Positions 27,173 to 36,231 of a DNA stretch of 64,000 bases are shown here, one piece after another. A program made the translations under genes and the position numbers. Within the stretch, counting starts at the first letter, position 1. Every line of letters begins with the position of its first letter. Location: assembly GCA_947253625.1 (NCBI GenBank), contig CAMYAB010000001.1, positions 434,001-498,000 of the forward strand, written 5' to 3'. A model generated the notes under the pieces. That model worked only from the letters and a program-made list of their open reading frames with translations. It did no database searches and had not been told where the DNA came from. This stretch comes from an uncultured Porphyromonadaceae bacterium (GTDB lineage Bacteria > Bacteroidota > Bacteroidia > Bacteroidales > Porphyromonadaceae).

Positions 27173-28120
27173 TCAGACTTTTCGGAGCCGGATGTTTCGG
27201 ACGGTGTGGTCGTTGCTTTTCTCTAGGATTAGGGAGGAGCGGAGCCTGGTTGGCTGGATGTTGTCTCGGAGGTTGGGGAGGTTGATCTCGTCCCAAATCT
27301 TGTTGGCGAAGTCTATTGCTTGTGCTTCGGTCAGGTCTGCGTATTGGTAAAAGAAGGAGTCGGGTTGCTGAAATGCGGTTTTTTGGAGGAGTAAAAATCG
27401 GTGTACGTACCAGCTTCGGATGCTCTCTGGGTCTGCGTCGACATAGATGGAGAAGTCGAAAAAGTCGGATACGAAGATCTTTCGGCGATCAAAGTTGGGG
27501 GTGGTGTTGACTTGCAGGACGTTTATTCCCTCTACGATGAGGACATCGGGCTGGTCGATGATGTCGTACTGGTCGGGGATCACGTCGTAGTAGAGGTGTG
27601 AGTAGGTTGGGGTGTGGAGGTCGCGTCGTCCGCTCTTGATGGCGGCGAGGAAGTTGAGGAGTTTTGTGGCGTCGTAGCTTTCTGGGAATCCTTTGCGGTT
27701 GAGTATTCCTTTTTGCTCAAGTGTGGCGTTTGGGTAGAGGAATCCGTCGGTGGTGATGAGGGCGACGTTTGGTGTGGCGTCGTTCATGGAGAGGAGTTTG
27801 TGCAGGACTCTGGCGGTGGTGCTTTTTCCGACAGCGACGCTTCCGGCGATCCCGATGACGTAGGGGACATGCTGGACTTCACGGTGAAAGAACTGGCTGT
27901 ACTCTCGGTGTAGATTTTTGTGGTGCTGGATATGGATCTGCAGGAGGCGACAAAGTGGGAGGTAGATGTCTCGGACTTCGTCGACGGTAAGTGGTTCGTT
28001 GAGTGCTTGGAGCTGGTGTAGGTTTATTTCGGAGAAGGGGAAGTCCGGGTGGCTGTCGAGTCGGCTCCATGCTTCTCTGCTGAAGGAGTGGTAGGGAGAA
28101 AATGTGGCGATGCTCTTCAT
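27173..28120 (-). CDS. coaA: Type I pantothenate kinase
   Basis: 315 residues, the usual length for bacterial CoaA. P-loop GSVAVGKS (residues 93-100), TTDGFLYPN, RKGFPESYD, PTYSHLYYDV and DVLIVEGINVLQ are family signatures. It phosphorylates pantothenate with ATP, the first step of coenzyme A synthesis, in the cytoplasm. Its ATG overlaps the lipB stop (ATGA), so it is the last gene of the pyrE-to-coaA cluster. No clear terminator was found after it. Confidence 0.95.
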   Translation of the reverse strand: MKSIATFSPYHSFSREAWSRLDSHPDFPFSEINLHQLQALNEPLTVDEVRDIYLPLCRLLQIHIQHHKNLHREYSQFFHREVQHVPYVIGIAGSVAVGKSTTARVLHKLLSMNDATPNVALITTDGFLYPNATLEQKGILNRKGFPESYDATKLLNFLAAIKSGRRDLHTPTYSHLYYDVIPDQYDIIDQPDVLIVEGINVLQVNTTPNFDRRKIFVSDFFDFSIYVDADPESIRSWYVHRFLLLQKTAFQQPDSFFYQYADLTEAQAIDFANKIWDEINLPNLRDNIQPTRLRSSLILEKSNDHTVRNIRLRKV

Positions 28121-28800
28121 GGTGTCAAAAGCTCTATTGGTCGGTCAAATATTTGTCCGAATGCGGTGATCAGTCTCTGTGCGACTTCGTCCATCGAGAT
28201 GGTCTGTCCGGCTTCGAGGCATAGGTTGGTGACGCCTTTGTCGGAAAAGCCACAGGGGTTGATCCAGCGAAAGTCGTCCGGTGGTACGCTGACGTTGAAA
28301 GCAATACCGTGCATGGTGATGCAGTGGCTGACTTTGACTCCGACGGCACAAATCTTTTTGGGTGTGGGGGTGTGGCTGTGCATCCAGACTCCGGATGCGC
28401 CCGGTATCCGCTCTCCCTGCAGTCCATAGTCACTGAGCACGGTGATAGCCACTTGCTCGAGAGAGTGGACGTAGTCTCGTATGCCCAGTCCGAGCTCTGT
28501 GAGGTCAAATATCGGATAGACGACCCACTGTCCGGGACCATGGTAGGTGACATCTCCCCCTCGGTTGGTTTGGCACACCTGTATGCCGGCTTGGTCGAGG
28601 ATCTCTTTTGGGTAGAGGATATTTTTGGAGTCGGCATGTAGGCCCAGGGTCAGGATGGGGTTGTGCTCGTTTAGGAGGAGGTGGTGGGCTGTTTTTTGGC
28701 CATTGGTGTGAGCGGTCACGGCTTTTTGAAAGTAGTACTCTTGCTGTCGGAGTGCGTCCGAGTAGTCGGTGCGACCGTTGTTGAGGACCTGTACTTTCAT
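28117..28800 (-). CDS. lipB: Octanoyl-[ACP]:protein octanoyltransferase (LipB)
   Basis: 227 residues from the ATG at 28800, which overlaps the stop of the upstream nuclease gene as ATGA; a start at 28821 would lie inside that gene. Signatures: NRGGDVTYHGPGQWVVYP, KICAVGVKVSHCITMHGIAFNV, and NPCGFSDKGVTNL with the catalytic Cys and Lys. It moves octanoate from acyl carrier protein to lipoyl domains, the first step of endogenous lipoate synthesis; the acpP and fabF genes lie elsewhere in the window. No lipA is seen here. Confidence 0.95.
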   Translation of the reverse strand: MKVQVLNNGRTDYSDALRQQEYYFQKAVTAHTNGQKTAHHLLLNEHNPILTLGLHADSKNILYPKEILDQAGIQVCQTNRGGDVTYHGPGQWVVYPIFDLTELGLGIRDYVHSLEQVAITVLSDYGLQGERIPGASGVWMHSHTPTPKKICAVGVKVSHCITMHGIAFNVSVPPDDFRWINPCGFSDKGVTNLCLEAGQTISMDEVAQRLITAFGQIFDRPIELLTP

Positions 28801-31800
28801 GACTTGACGACTTGTGAGCATAGGTTGGCGATGGGGCAGTAGCTACAGGCGGAGATATTGGGCGTAGCCACATAGCTCTGCTGGGGGTCTACGATCTCGT
28901 CCAGTAGGTCGGGGATGATCTCCGCCACAGTGTCTTGGATGGAGGAAAAGTCGAGTAGGTCCTCGTAGTAGCGGGTGCCTTTCTTTACCTTCAGTACCGT
29001 AAAGTCCTTGGCCAAGGGCTTGTAGAGCTCTGGGATGATCCTGTCGTATTGGACTCTGTCAAAGGTGGTTTGGTACTTACTACGGTCGCTGAGCATGAGA
29101 GAGTAGAGGAGAAGCTGCATGCCTGCTTTGTTGTTTTTGGCACGATCGTCGGCTATGTCCAATGGGGTCTTGGGGTCGACGTTGCCGGTCTTGAAGTCGA
29201 CGATGTGCAGAGCACCGTCGATATCTGTGTGGAGTCGATCGATGTAGCCCACTATGTTTACGCTCTTACCCTCCCCAAGGGGGACTTTGGACTCAAACCG
29301 CACTTCGCCACCGATGTAGCGGGTCAGTGTCGACTGCTGCTTGAGGTCATGGTCGATCACGTTTCGGACCATGGCTCTGGCTCCGGAGGCCAACAGTTGG
29401 TCAAATGCCCCCATCTCTTTTCGCCCAAACTCTTTTTCGTAGCTTTTTAGGATCGCCCTGTCGATATCAGTATTTTCCGCGTCGAGCCAACTCCGGAGCT
29501 TGCCAAAGTCAAAGGCCCGTCCCTCAAAAAGGCTGTAGAGGTCGTGCAAAGTGTTGTGTACCACTGTACCAACAACCCTGGTGTCCATTGTCTCGGCCAG
29601 CTCGTCCTGGTCACCGATCCCCTCCACCTTGGCAGCATAAAACCTGAGAGGACAGCTCAAAAACTCATTTAGAGCCGAAGCAGATAGGTGGCGTGATCCG
29701 GTGGTGACTGACTCGCGGAAGGCCGCACACTTTTCGGGATCCGGGCGAAAAGTTTCGTGTGGTGTGGCACCAATCCTCAAAGGATAGCCGGCAGAGCGAT
29801 GGGTCACGCAGGTGCCGGACTTGTCGTAGAGGTACTCGATCAGGCGGAAATAGCGGGATGGCTCGCCACTGGAGAGGTGGCTGCGTCGAGCATCGTAGGT
29901 GCAATACAGCTGCGAGGCTCGTGAGATGAGGCGAAAGAAATTGTAGGCACGTGTCCGCTCATGCCACTCATAGGTCGGTAACCCATGCCCCAGACGGATG
30001 ACATGTGGTATGATACTCTTGAGGTGGCTGTAGCCTGGTAGGACCCCCTCTGTGGCATCGGGGATGAGGACGATGTCAAAGTCCAGTCCACGGGTCTCCA
30101 ATACCCCCATCACTTGTAGCCCCTTGAGTGGCTCTCCCTTGTATGGTATGCGTGCGTAGGTAAAGAGGGAGTGCAAGAGATCCTCCATGATGGTGGCACC
30201 AAAGGCCTCGGACCCGGGGTTCTCGGCCAAGTGGTCGCAGATCGCTGTGCGTCGATCCACGAGGAGGTCTCGGAGAAAGGGTAGGACAGAGCGTTCGGCG
30301 GTATAGGGTGCTTGCTCATCTTCTGGAGCCGATGGTTCGTCCATCAACCGCTCTACCAGATCGATGAAGTACTCTAGGAGTGCCAGTCCGCCTTGGGTCG
30401 TACCATCGTCCCTCTCGGGATAAAAAAAGAGGTGGTCCAAAAAGTTGCGCTGGTCATCATTGGTGTCCGGGAAGTCCCAGATCCGAGACATTGCCTCTTT
30501 TGTGTGAATACGAAAGCACTTCTCCTTATTGATCTTTTCGACGATTCTCTGCCGTAGGCCATTGTCCTCAAAGAAAGGGTCCAATGAGCTACCGGCCAAG
30601 ATCTCCTTGACCTCCACTCCTCTCCAATAGGTTCCCCCCTTGGAGGCGTAACGTAGTCGCACTTGCTTGAGGATCGCTATCAGGCGCATGAACATCCCGA
30701 CCAGTGGCATTTCGCGCAAGGGATACCCCATAGTGACATTGACCTCACACCCAAGGTCAGCTCTGAAGTTGCTCAAGAGGGGCATCAGCAGTCGCTCGTT
30801 GGGTAGCACGACAGCGACCTGTAGATCATTGATTTTGTCCTTCCACTCCTCGCACATTTGATTGATACAGTTGTCGCCGACAAATACAGCCTGCGCCACC
30901 TTGGAGGGGATGGACACCAAATCAATCTCGGGCAAGGTGTTGACCTTCTCAAAGTCTATATAGTCGAGACTTGGTGGGGTCGGGGAGGGAAAGTTTTTCT
31001 CATTTTGTAGCTTGAAGGCTCCTGCTATCTGTCCCTCTTGGAGTGCCACACCCTCATAGTCCCAATAGAAGCGTGTATTCGGATCCTCTTGGTAGTGTTT
31101 CAGCAATTTTCGCTCCACGACGGAGAGAGAGTTGAGCCCCACAAAAACGTTGCGAAAGCCGTCCTCAATGAGAGATCTCTCCCCATTCTGCACCTCCTCA
31201 CATATCCTCCTCATCACCATTCCATCGTAGGCTAGGTTGGTCTCCCGGAGGCGTTTTTTGAGCAGATCATACGCACTAGGCATAGCCTTGAAGAGGCTAT
31301 AGAAGGATTTTTCGTGCGAGAGCTGGGAGTCCAAGATGTGACTAAAGAAGCGCTTGATCGAGTCACGTTGGTGCTCGTCCAGATAGTCGGTATCAACCGA
31401 TAGTTCCGCAAGGTCAGCCGCATTGGTGTAGATCTGCTCGGGGTCCTTGAGGTGCTTGTCTAGGTCGCCAAAGTCATTGATAATGTACTCTCCCAGTCGG
31501 TAAAAGTCGCTGAAGGTGGATTCTCCGACCTTCAGGCCAAGTTCCCGGAGCGTAAGGTAGAGCTGATAGATCACCAGTAGCTGGTTGTTGACATCCGCCT
31601 CCGGCAAGTGACACTTTCGCCTCAGCTGCTCCACAAGTGTTGTCACCTGTGGCAGTATAATCGTCTGCTTGGCCGCCTGGGCATTCTCCTTGAGGTAATG
31701 CAAAAAAAACAACCCCGCCCTACGGTTTTGGAAATAAAACCGATACAGCTTCAGTTCGGACCTATGATGGGCATAGAAATGGTCGGCTATGGACTTGAGG

Positions 31801-31814
31801 AATGGTTTGTACAT
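28797..31814 (-). CDS. AddB-like PD-(D/E)XK nuclease/helicase-fold recombination protein with Fe-S cysteines
   Basis: About 1005 residues. The N-terminus has FYFQNRRAGLFFLHYL, the degenerate helicase region of Bacteroidota AddB-like proteins, and the C-terminus has the RecB-type nuclease: LSASALNEFLSCPLRFYAAKV, then LHIVDFKTGN (catalytic Asp...Lys). The Cys of SCPLRFY and the final CSYCPIANLC (C-x2-C-x5-C) would bind a 4Fe-4S cluster, as in AddB. Expected to resect double-strand breaks for recombination with an AddA-type helicase. No addA lies in this window. The 3' end overlaps lipB. Confidence 0.85.
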   Translation of the reverse strand: MYKPFLKSIADHFYAHHRSELKLYRFYFQNRRAGLFFLHYLKENAQAAKQTIILPQVTTLVEQLRRKCHLPEADVNNQLLVIYQLYLTLRELGLKVGESTFSDFYRLGEYIINDFGDLDKHLKDPEQIYTNAADLAELSVDTDYLDEHQRDSIKRFFSHILDSQLSHEKSFYSLFKAMPSAYDLLKKRLRETNLAYDGMVMRRICEEVQNGERSLIEDGFRNVFVGLNSLSVVERKLLKHYQEDPNTRFYWDYEGVALQEGQIAGAFKLQNEKNFPSPTPPSLDYIDFEKVNTLPEIDLVSIPSKVAQAVFVGDNCINQMCEEWKDKINDLQVAVVLPNERLLMPLLSNFRADLGCEVNVTMGYPLREMPLVGMFMRLIAILKQVRLRYASKGGTYWRGVEVKEILAGSSLDPFFEDNGLRQRIVEKINKEKCFRIHTKEAMSRIWDFPDTNDDQRNFLDHLFFYPERDDGTTQGGLALLEYFIDLVERLMDEPSAPEDEQAPYTAERSVLPFLRDLLVDRRTAICDHLAENPGSEAFGATIMEDLLHSLFTYARIPYKGEPLKGLQVMGVLETRGLDFDIVLIPDATEGVLPGYSHLKSIIPHVIRLGHGLPTYEWHERTRAYNFFRLISRASQLYCTYDARRSHLSSGEPSRYFRLIEYLYDKSGTCVTHRSAGYPLRIGATPHETFRPDPEKCAAFRESVTTGSRHLSASALNEFLSCPLRFYAAKVEGIGDQDELAETMDTRVVGTVVHNTLHDLYSLFEGRAFDFGKLRSWLDAENTDIDRAILKSYEKEFGRKEMGAFDQLLASGARAMVRNVIDHDLKQQSTLTRYIGGEVRFESKVPLGEGKSVNIVGYIDRLHTDIDGALHIVDFKTGNVDPKTPLDIADDRAKNNKAGMQLLLYSLMLSDRSKYQTTFDRVQYDRIIPELYKPLAKDFTVLKVKKGTRYYEDLLDFSSIQDTVAEIIPDLLDEIVDPQQSYVATPNISACSYCPIANLCSQVVKS

Positions 31815-31851
31815 CACTGCTGGGGTTGTATGGGGTGACAAAGATCGGGAG

Positions 31852-32340
31852 TTAGTTGGTAATCAGCAACCTATCCCCCACCCTTCTACACCGATATGGG
31901 GTTAGGGGGAGCCTTGCCGGGCCATTGAGGGGTTGTCCTAGTCCGAGGGTGAGGTCGTACACTGTTCCACACCGTGGGCACTGTACAGCGAGCAGAGTTC
32001 CCTCGGGGAGTTGCTTTTCCGGCATGGGTTGTACCGATACGACCGTCGGCCAATCATAGGGGCATGCTGCTTCGTAGGCGCAAAAGGGCTCACCAATCCC
32101 GGATAGGTGGACGACCACCAATCCGCCATACCCCACTCTATCCTCGGCGGTACGTGGATGCTCGATGCTCACCATGCTGATCGGCTCCATGAGTGCATAC
32201 CCCTCGCCCATGAGGTCTAGGAGATACCACACAGGGGCAGGGGGAATCCGTTGTCGTTCGTCCGGTGCGACACTGCGACACGCCACAGCGGAGAGCATTA
32301 GCCCCACCAAATAAAAGGCAATACTAGGCTTACTCAGCAC
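31852..32340 (-). CDS. Rieske-like lipoprotein with cysteines in place of the histidine ligands
   Basis: 162 residues with a lipoprotein signal (LMLSAVAC, lipid Cys21). The body follows a Rieske layout: VVVHLSG, then FCAYEAACPYDW (Cys87, Cys93), then LLAVQCPRCGTVYDL (Cys121-x2-Cys124) and a GPARLPLTPYRCRRVGDRLLI closing strand pair. A canonical Rieske protein has C-x-H and C-x2-H; both His are missing here, and the second motif is C-x2-C, so a 2Fe-2S Rieske centre is unlikely and a zinc or rubredoxin-type site is more likely. Overlaps the upstream gene's stop by 11 bp. Function unknown. Confidence 0.65.
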   Translation of the reverse strand: MLSKPSIAFYLVGLMLSAVACRSVAPDERQRIPPAPVWYLLDLMGEGYALMEPISMVSIEHPRTAEDRVGYGGLVVVHLSGIGEPFCAYEAACPYDWPTVVSVQPMPEKQLPEGTLLAVQCPRCGTVYDLTLGLGQPLNGPARLPLTPYRCRRVGDRLLITN

Positions 32341-32764
32341 CCAGCAACTTATCTAGATCTAGGCTCTCCAGGGTATTGGCCACCTTTTCGAGCAGTGGAT
32401 TCACTTTCGTCTTGATCATCCCGGACAAAAACTGTGGCACATCAGCCTCCACAGCGATCTGTGTGGTGGTGCGGTCCAGTCCATCGGGAGTGAGGTACAC
32501 ACATACGGCCATCGGGACCGGCGTTCCTTCGCCCTGGTACTTCACCATGCTCGGCTCCTCGGATGCGGAACGCACAAAACGGAGCTCTCCAATCATTGGT
32601 GCCTTCACCGACACACTGTCTTCACCTAGGACAACATCCTTGGCCGGCAACACATCCTTCGCTCTATCCAGTAGAGCCTCCAGCGACTTGGGGCAGTTGA
32701 TTACCCCATACACTGTGGCGTTATCTTTCTTGATGGTAAATGGTCTGCTCGTATAGGTCTGCAT
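32330..32764 (-). CDS. SRPBCC-fold (START-like) conserved protein
   Basis: 144 residues from the ATG at 32764 (MQTYTSRPFTIKK). The strand pattern, MVKYQGEGTPVPMAVCVYLTP, TTQIAVEADVPQFLSGMI and a long C-terminal helix (LLEKVANTLESLDLDKLLG), matches the polyketide-cyclase/SRPBCC fold with its ligand cavity. No catalytic residue can be named. In Bacteroidota this protein is often next to pyrE, as here (23 bp gap), and may bind a lipid-like or nucleotide-like ligand; that is not established. Confidence 0.7.
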   Translation of the reverse strand: MQTYTSRPFTIKKDNATVYGVINCPKSLEALLDRAKDVLPAKDVVLGEDSVSVKAPMIGELRFVRSASEEPSMVKYQGEGTPVPMAVCVYLTPDGLDRTTTQIAVEADVPQFLSGMIKTKVNPLLEKVANTLESLDLDKLLGAE

Positions 32765-32787
32765 GATCTTCTTGCGTCTTTGTGGTA

Positions 32788-33429
32788 TCACTCCTCCTTG
32801 CGCCACACATCAGGAGCTTGGCGCCACTCCTTGAGGACCGACAGATCCTCCTCCGTCACATACCCCGAGCGGACCGCCTCCTCTATCAGGGCATCGTAGT
32901 CCGTGAGCGTGTGCAGAACCACTCCGGCCTGCCCAAAAGCCTCCTCTGCCTGAGCAAACCTGTGGGTATAGTTGGCCACCATTCCCAAAACATTCAGTCC
33001 GGCATTGCGCAACGCCTCCACAGCCTTCAGGCTACTTCCTCCGGTGGAGATCAGATCCTCGATGACCACCACACGGTCGTCCGGGCTCACGTTACCCTCT
33101 ATCTGGTTGCCCTGGCCATGATCCTTGGCCTTGCCACGCACGTAGCAAAACGGTAGTCCCAGGCGATCAGCCACCAGTACTCCGGAAGCAATGGCACCCG
33201 TTGCCACACCACAGATCATAGTGGCATCCGGATAAAGCGCCCGCACCATTTTTGCCAATTCAGCGGCGATGTACGACCTAACCTCCGGATAGGAGAGAGT
33301 CAATCGGTTGTCGCAGTATATGGGGCTCTTCCAGCCGGAGGCGAGCGTAAAGGGTGCCGTGGGCTGCAGCCGCACCGCCTTTATATCCAATAGCTTACGC
33401 GCCATCTCATGTTTTGTATTGTTCATCAT
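32788..33429 (-). CDS. pyrE: Orotate phosphoribosyltransferase
   Basis: 213 residues. Family motifs: FTLASGWKSPIYCDNR, ICGVATGAIASGVLVAD, CYVRGKAKDHGQGNQIEG (flexible catalytic loop) and the PRPP-binding VVVIEDLISTGGSS. It makes orotidine monophosphate from orotate and PRPP in pyrimidine synthesis, in the cytoplasm. The start is either of two adjacent ATG codons (33429 or 33426). First gene of the cluster that runs to coaA. Confidence 0.97.
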   Translation of the reverse strand: MMNNTKHEMARKLLDIKAVRLQPTAPFTLASGWKSPIYCDNRLTLSYPEVRSYIAAELAKMVRALYPDATMICGVATGAIASGVLVADRLGLPFCYVRGKAKDHGQGNQIEGNVSPDDRVVVIEDLISTGGSSLKAVEALRNAGLNVLGMVANYTHRFAQAEEAFGQAGVVLHTLTDYDALIEEAVRSGYVTEEDLSVLKEWRQAPDVWRKEE

Positions 33430-33468
33430 ACGTGTGTCTTAGTTATATCGTGAGTTGTTTCGTGAGAC

Positions 33469-33476
33469 CAAAATTA
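33469..33476 (-). promoter_or_regulatory. Candidate -7 box for the pyrE cluster
   Basis: Minus strand reads TAATTTTG, matching TAnnTTTG, 40 bp upstream of pyrE in the 69-bp gap after msrAB. No well-spaced -33 TTTG, so moderate support only. Confidence 0.4.
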
Positions 33477-33498
33477 CGCAAAGAATTTCGTTTTGCCC

Positions 33499-34521
33499 TT
33501 ATTTCACCGCCATTCCATCTCCCTCAAATAGATAGAGGTAGTCGCCATACCCCGCCTTTTTCATCTCTTTCTTTGGGACAAACCTCAGTGCGGCGCCATT
33601 GATGCAATAGCGATAACCCCCTTTGTCCACAGGTCCGTCACCAAATAGATGTCCCAAGTGGCTGTCGGCCGATGCACTCCGCACCTCGGTGCGCTCATAG
33701 CCGATCTTGAAGTCCGCCCTCTCATTGATCACCTGCTTGTGGATTGGTCGCGTAAAAGAGGGCCATCCACAGCCGGCATCGTACTTGTCCTTGGAGCAAA
33801 AGAGGGGCTCACCGGAGACTATGTCCACATAGATCCCCTCGGCATTCGTATCATTGTATTTGCTCGAAAATGGGCGCTCAGTGGCCTCATTTTGTGTCAC
33901 TTCGTACTGAATGGACGACAGTCTACGCTTTAGCCCCGCCTTACCCTCCGACAGTCGCCTCCGCTCAGCGTCACGGATCGCACGGTCGGACTCTATTGTC
34001 TCATCCGGGACGACTGCACGCCGAGCATGCTCAAACATTGACACCGGCACATGGCAATATCCATCCGGACGACTGCCCAGGTAATCCTGGTGATAGGCCT
34101 CAGCCGCGAAGTAATTCTTCAGTGGCTTCACCTCCACCTGTAGAGGCTCGGGGTACTTACTTTGCAGTCTCGCAAGGGCGTTCATCACGATAGGCCGATC
34201 AGCCGGATCTGCATAGTACACACCGGTGCGGTACTGTGTGCCACGGTCATTACCCTGTCGATTGAGACTGGTTGGGTCAATGATTTGAAAGAATTGATCC
34301 AGCAAAAAAGAGAGCGAAGTCTTGCCACTGTCGTAGCTCACTTTCACCGTTTCGACCGCACCGGTCTTGCCGGTACACACTTCTTCGTACGAGGGATGGT
34401 TCACAGTGGTATTGGCATAGCCCACCTCCGTCGCCACCACACCGGGGAGCAACTGCATGTAGTGCTCCACACCCCAAAAACACCCCCCAGCCAGATATAT
34501 GATCAGTACTGTTTCGTTCAT
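33499..34521 (-). CDS. msrAB: Fused peptide methionine sulfoxide reductase MsrA-MsrB
   Basis: 340 residues from the ATG at 34521 ([17 protein letters not shown]); a start at 34569 would add 16 unrelated residues. MsrA domain (1-~165): [12 protein letters not shown] with the catalytic Cys, GYHQDYL-like [16 protein letters not shown]. MsrB domain (~200-340): [27 protein letters not shown] and catalytic Cys in RYCINGAAL. Together they repair both S- and R-methionine sulfoxide. The N-terminus is not a strong signal peptide, so location is uncertain. Divergent from bamD. Confidence 0.95.
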   Translation of the reverse strand: MNETVLIIYLAGGCFWGVEHYMQLLPGVVATEVGYANTTVNHPSYEEVCTGKTGAVETVKVSYDSGKTSLSFLLDQFFQIIDPTSLNRQGNDRGTQYRTGVYYADPADRPIVMNALARLQSKYPEPLQVEVKPLKNYFAAEAYHQDYLGSRPDGYCHVPVSMFEHARRAVVPDETIESDRAIRDAERRRLSEGKAGLKRRLSSIQYEVTQNEATERPFSSKYNDTNAEGIYVDIVSGEPLFCSKDKYDAGCGWPSFTRPIHKQVINERADFKIGYERTEVRSASADSHLGHLFGDGPVDKGGYRYCINGAALRFVPKKEMKKAGYGDYLYLFEGDGMAVK

Positions 34522-34998
34522 AGCCTTGTATCTCCAAATACCGGGCAACGCCTTTCCGCCGACACACAAAACTCTCGGAGAAAATCAAGGAGCGATGCCC
34601 ATGTCTCTGCAATTTACAACTTTGTTTTGAAAAAAACACCGAATGTGCCGACAGCACTCGGTCTGTGCAGCACCAACATCGTACCCCATGAAGCACAAAA
34701 GGACTCCCCCACCCTTGGACCACTTTTTGGTGCCCTTAGGAGGTGGAAAAAGGGGCGATTTTCGGGATCAAAAAAAGAGCCTTTTGGAGACGCTGATAAT
34801 CAAACACTTGCAAATGGAGCAAAGTTTCACGGATAGAAGCAATCGGTTTCACGGATAGAAGCGAAACTTTTCACGGATAAAAGCGATCGGGTTCACGGAT
34901 AGAAAAAAATCTTGGTCGGGCAGAGGCATGCCCAAGGAGAGGTAATGGGAGATTCCGAAGAGGTGCAAAGGAGGGGGTCGTGGGTTGCGTAATTTTCA
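34522..34998. other. Divergent intergenic region between msrAB and bamD
   Basis: No coding ORF, although long open frames run through it by chance. It contains the msrAB leader, an AAAAAAAGAGCC-type segment (about 34765-34815) resembling the flank of repeat array 1, the reverse-oriented repeat array (34819-34906) and the bamD promoter region. Confidence 0.5.
34819..34906 (-). repeat. 22-bp tandem repeat array, copy 3 (4 units, reverse orientation)
   Basis: Four 22-bp units at 34819-34840, 34841-34862, 34863-34884 and 34885-34906, reading TTTCACGGATAGAAGC on the plus strand, the reverse complement of the core in the other four arrays. The flank at 34750-34818, read on the minus strand, resembles the bases after array 1 (AAGTnnnTGAnTATCA, then a CTCC-AAAGG-CT-T6 tract). 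Confidence 0.9.
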
Positions 34999-34999
34999 G

Positions 35000-35007
35000 T
35001 AACTTTG
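35000..35007 (+). promoter_or_regulatory. -7 box of the bamD operon
   Basis: TAACTTTG, matching TAnnTTTG, 35 bp before the bamD ATG. This puts transcription start inside the longer open frame beginning at 34980 and so supports the start at 35043. Confidence 0.55.
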
Positions 35008-35042
35008 CGATCGAACATGACTTTCCGAATGCATTCAGAAAT

Positions 35043-35852
35043 ATGAGACAAACGAGATCACTGCTCCTCATCCTATTCACCCTCCTCCTAAGTGGCTGTG
35101 GTGAATACATCCGGGTACAGGAGAGTACGGACGTGATGGAGAAGTACACCTATGCCCTGAAGTACTATGAGCAAGGGGACTACACCAAGTCCACAGAGCT
35201 GTTGGAGGTGATCGTGCCCTACATGACCGGCACCACGCAAGGCGAAAAAGCCCTATACCTGCTGGGACAATCGTACTACCACCAAAAGGCCTATGATCTG
35301 GCGCACAAGACGTTCAAGCAGTACTACACTCGCTACACCAATGGCGAGTACAGTGAGCTGGCGCGCTTTTACGCCGGCTACGGATTGGCGCAAGATGCCC
35401 CGGACCCCCGCTTGGATCAAGAGTCCACCTACACAGCGATCAAGGAGTTGCAGGACTTCCTAGACCACTACCCCCAAAGCGAGAAGGCGGAGGAGGCCAA
35501 GCAGACTCTTTTTGACCTCCAAGACCACTTGGCGCTCAAGGAGCTACTCAATATCGAGCTCTACTTCAACCTGGGAAACTACATCTTCAACAACTACGAG
35601 AGTGCCATCATCACAGCTCGTGCGGCACTCAAGCAATACCCCTACTCCAAGTACGCCGAGGATATGCACTACTACGTGGTGGCCTCCATGTACGAAGTAG
35701 CCAAAAACTCCGTCATCAGCAAGCAACAATCACGACTAAGAGAGCTGCGAGACGAGTACTACAACTACATCAACGAATTCCCGGAAGGCAAACACCGCCC
35801 GGAAGTGGAGAAATACTTTCAGTACGCTGAGCGCAACATAAAAGAAGACTGA
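35043..35852 (+). CDS. bamD: Outer-membrane protein assembly lipoprotein BamD
   Basis: 269 residues from the ATG at 35043, which starts a lipoprotein signal (LLLILFTLLLSGC). TPR-like repeats run through the protein: KYTYALKYYEQGDYTKSTELLEVIV, GEKALYLLGQSYYHQKAYDLAHKTFKQY, NYESAIITARAALKQYPYSKYAEDMHYY. Size and repeat layout fit BamD, the essential periplasmic lipoprotein that feeds barrels to BamA, here needed for the many SusC receptors. First gene of a six-gene plus-strand run. Confidence 0.9.
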   Translation: MRQTRSLLLILFTLLLSGCGEYIRVQESTDVMEKYTYALKYYEQGDYTKSTELLEVIVPYMTGTTQGEKALYLLGQSYYHQKAYDLAHKTFKQYYTRYTNGEYSELARFYAGYGLAQDAPDPRLDQESTYTAIKELQDFLDHYPQSEKAEEAKQTLFDLQDHLALKELLNIELYFNLGNYIFNNYESAIITARAALKQYPYSKYAEDMHYYVVASMYEVAKNSVISKQQSRLRELRDEYYNYINEFPEGKHRPEVEKYFQYAERNIKED

Positions 35853-35874
35853 TCACAACAAACAGCAAGGATAA

Positions 35875-36231
35875 ATGGAAACACGTAAGAAAAAATCAGT
35901 TCCCCAGACCACAATCACCCGTGATCTCGACGAGTTTAGTGCCAAGACCGGCAACCTCTACGAGTCCGTGGTCGTCATGGCAAAGCGATCCAACCAATTG
36001 GCCGCCGAGATGAAGGAAGACCTGGAGCAAAAGCTGATGGAGTTTTCGGCCTTTACCGAAGGGTCGGACGAGATCCAAGAAAACACCGAGCAGATCGAGC
36101 TCTCCAAGTTTTACGAAAAACTCCCCAAGCCAACACTTGTGGCCGCCAAAGAATTTGAGGAAGATGAGATCAGCTACAGCAATCCCCTCGACAACCTCAC
36201 AGCCGACCGCGAGCAGGACGACCTGATATGA
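35875..36231 (+). CDS. rpoZ: Bacteroidota-type RNA polymerase omega subunit
   Basis: 118 residues. TTITRDLDEFSAKTGNLYESVVVMAKRSNQLAAEMKEDL fits the RpoZ core in Bacteroidota, where the omega homologue is longer, acidic at the C-terminus (KEFEEDEISYSNPLDNL) and encoded beside bamD, as here (22 bp gap). It would help assemble and stabilise RNA polymerase. It overlaps the next gene by 4 bp (ATGA). Confidence 0.85.
   Translation: METRKKKSVPQTTITRDLDEFSAKTGNLYESVVVMAKRSNQLAAEMKEDLEQKLMEFSAFTEGSDEIQENTEQIELSKFYEKLPKPTLVAAKEFEEDEISYSNPLDNLTADREQDDLI

Noticed and set aside
27061..27285. Small plus-strand ORF downstream of coaA
   Set aside because: Gly/Trp/Cys-rich composition from GC-rich DNA, overlapping the coaA 3' end on the other strand.
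34162..34836. 224-codon plus-strand ORF
   Set aside because: Opposite the msrAB gene and running into the repeat array; no coding character.
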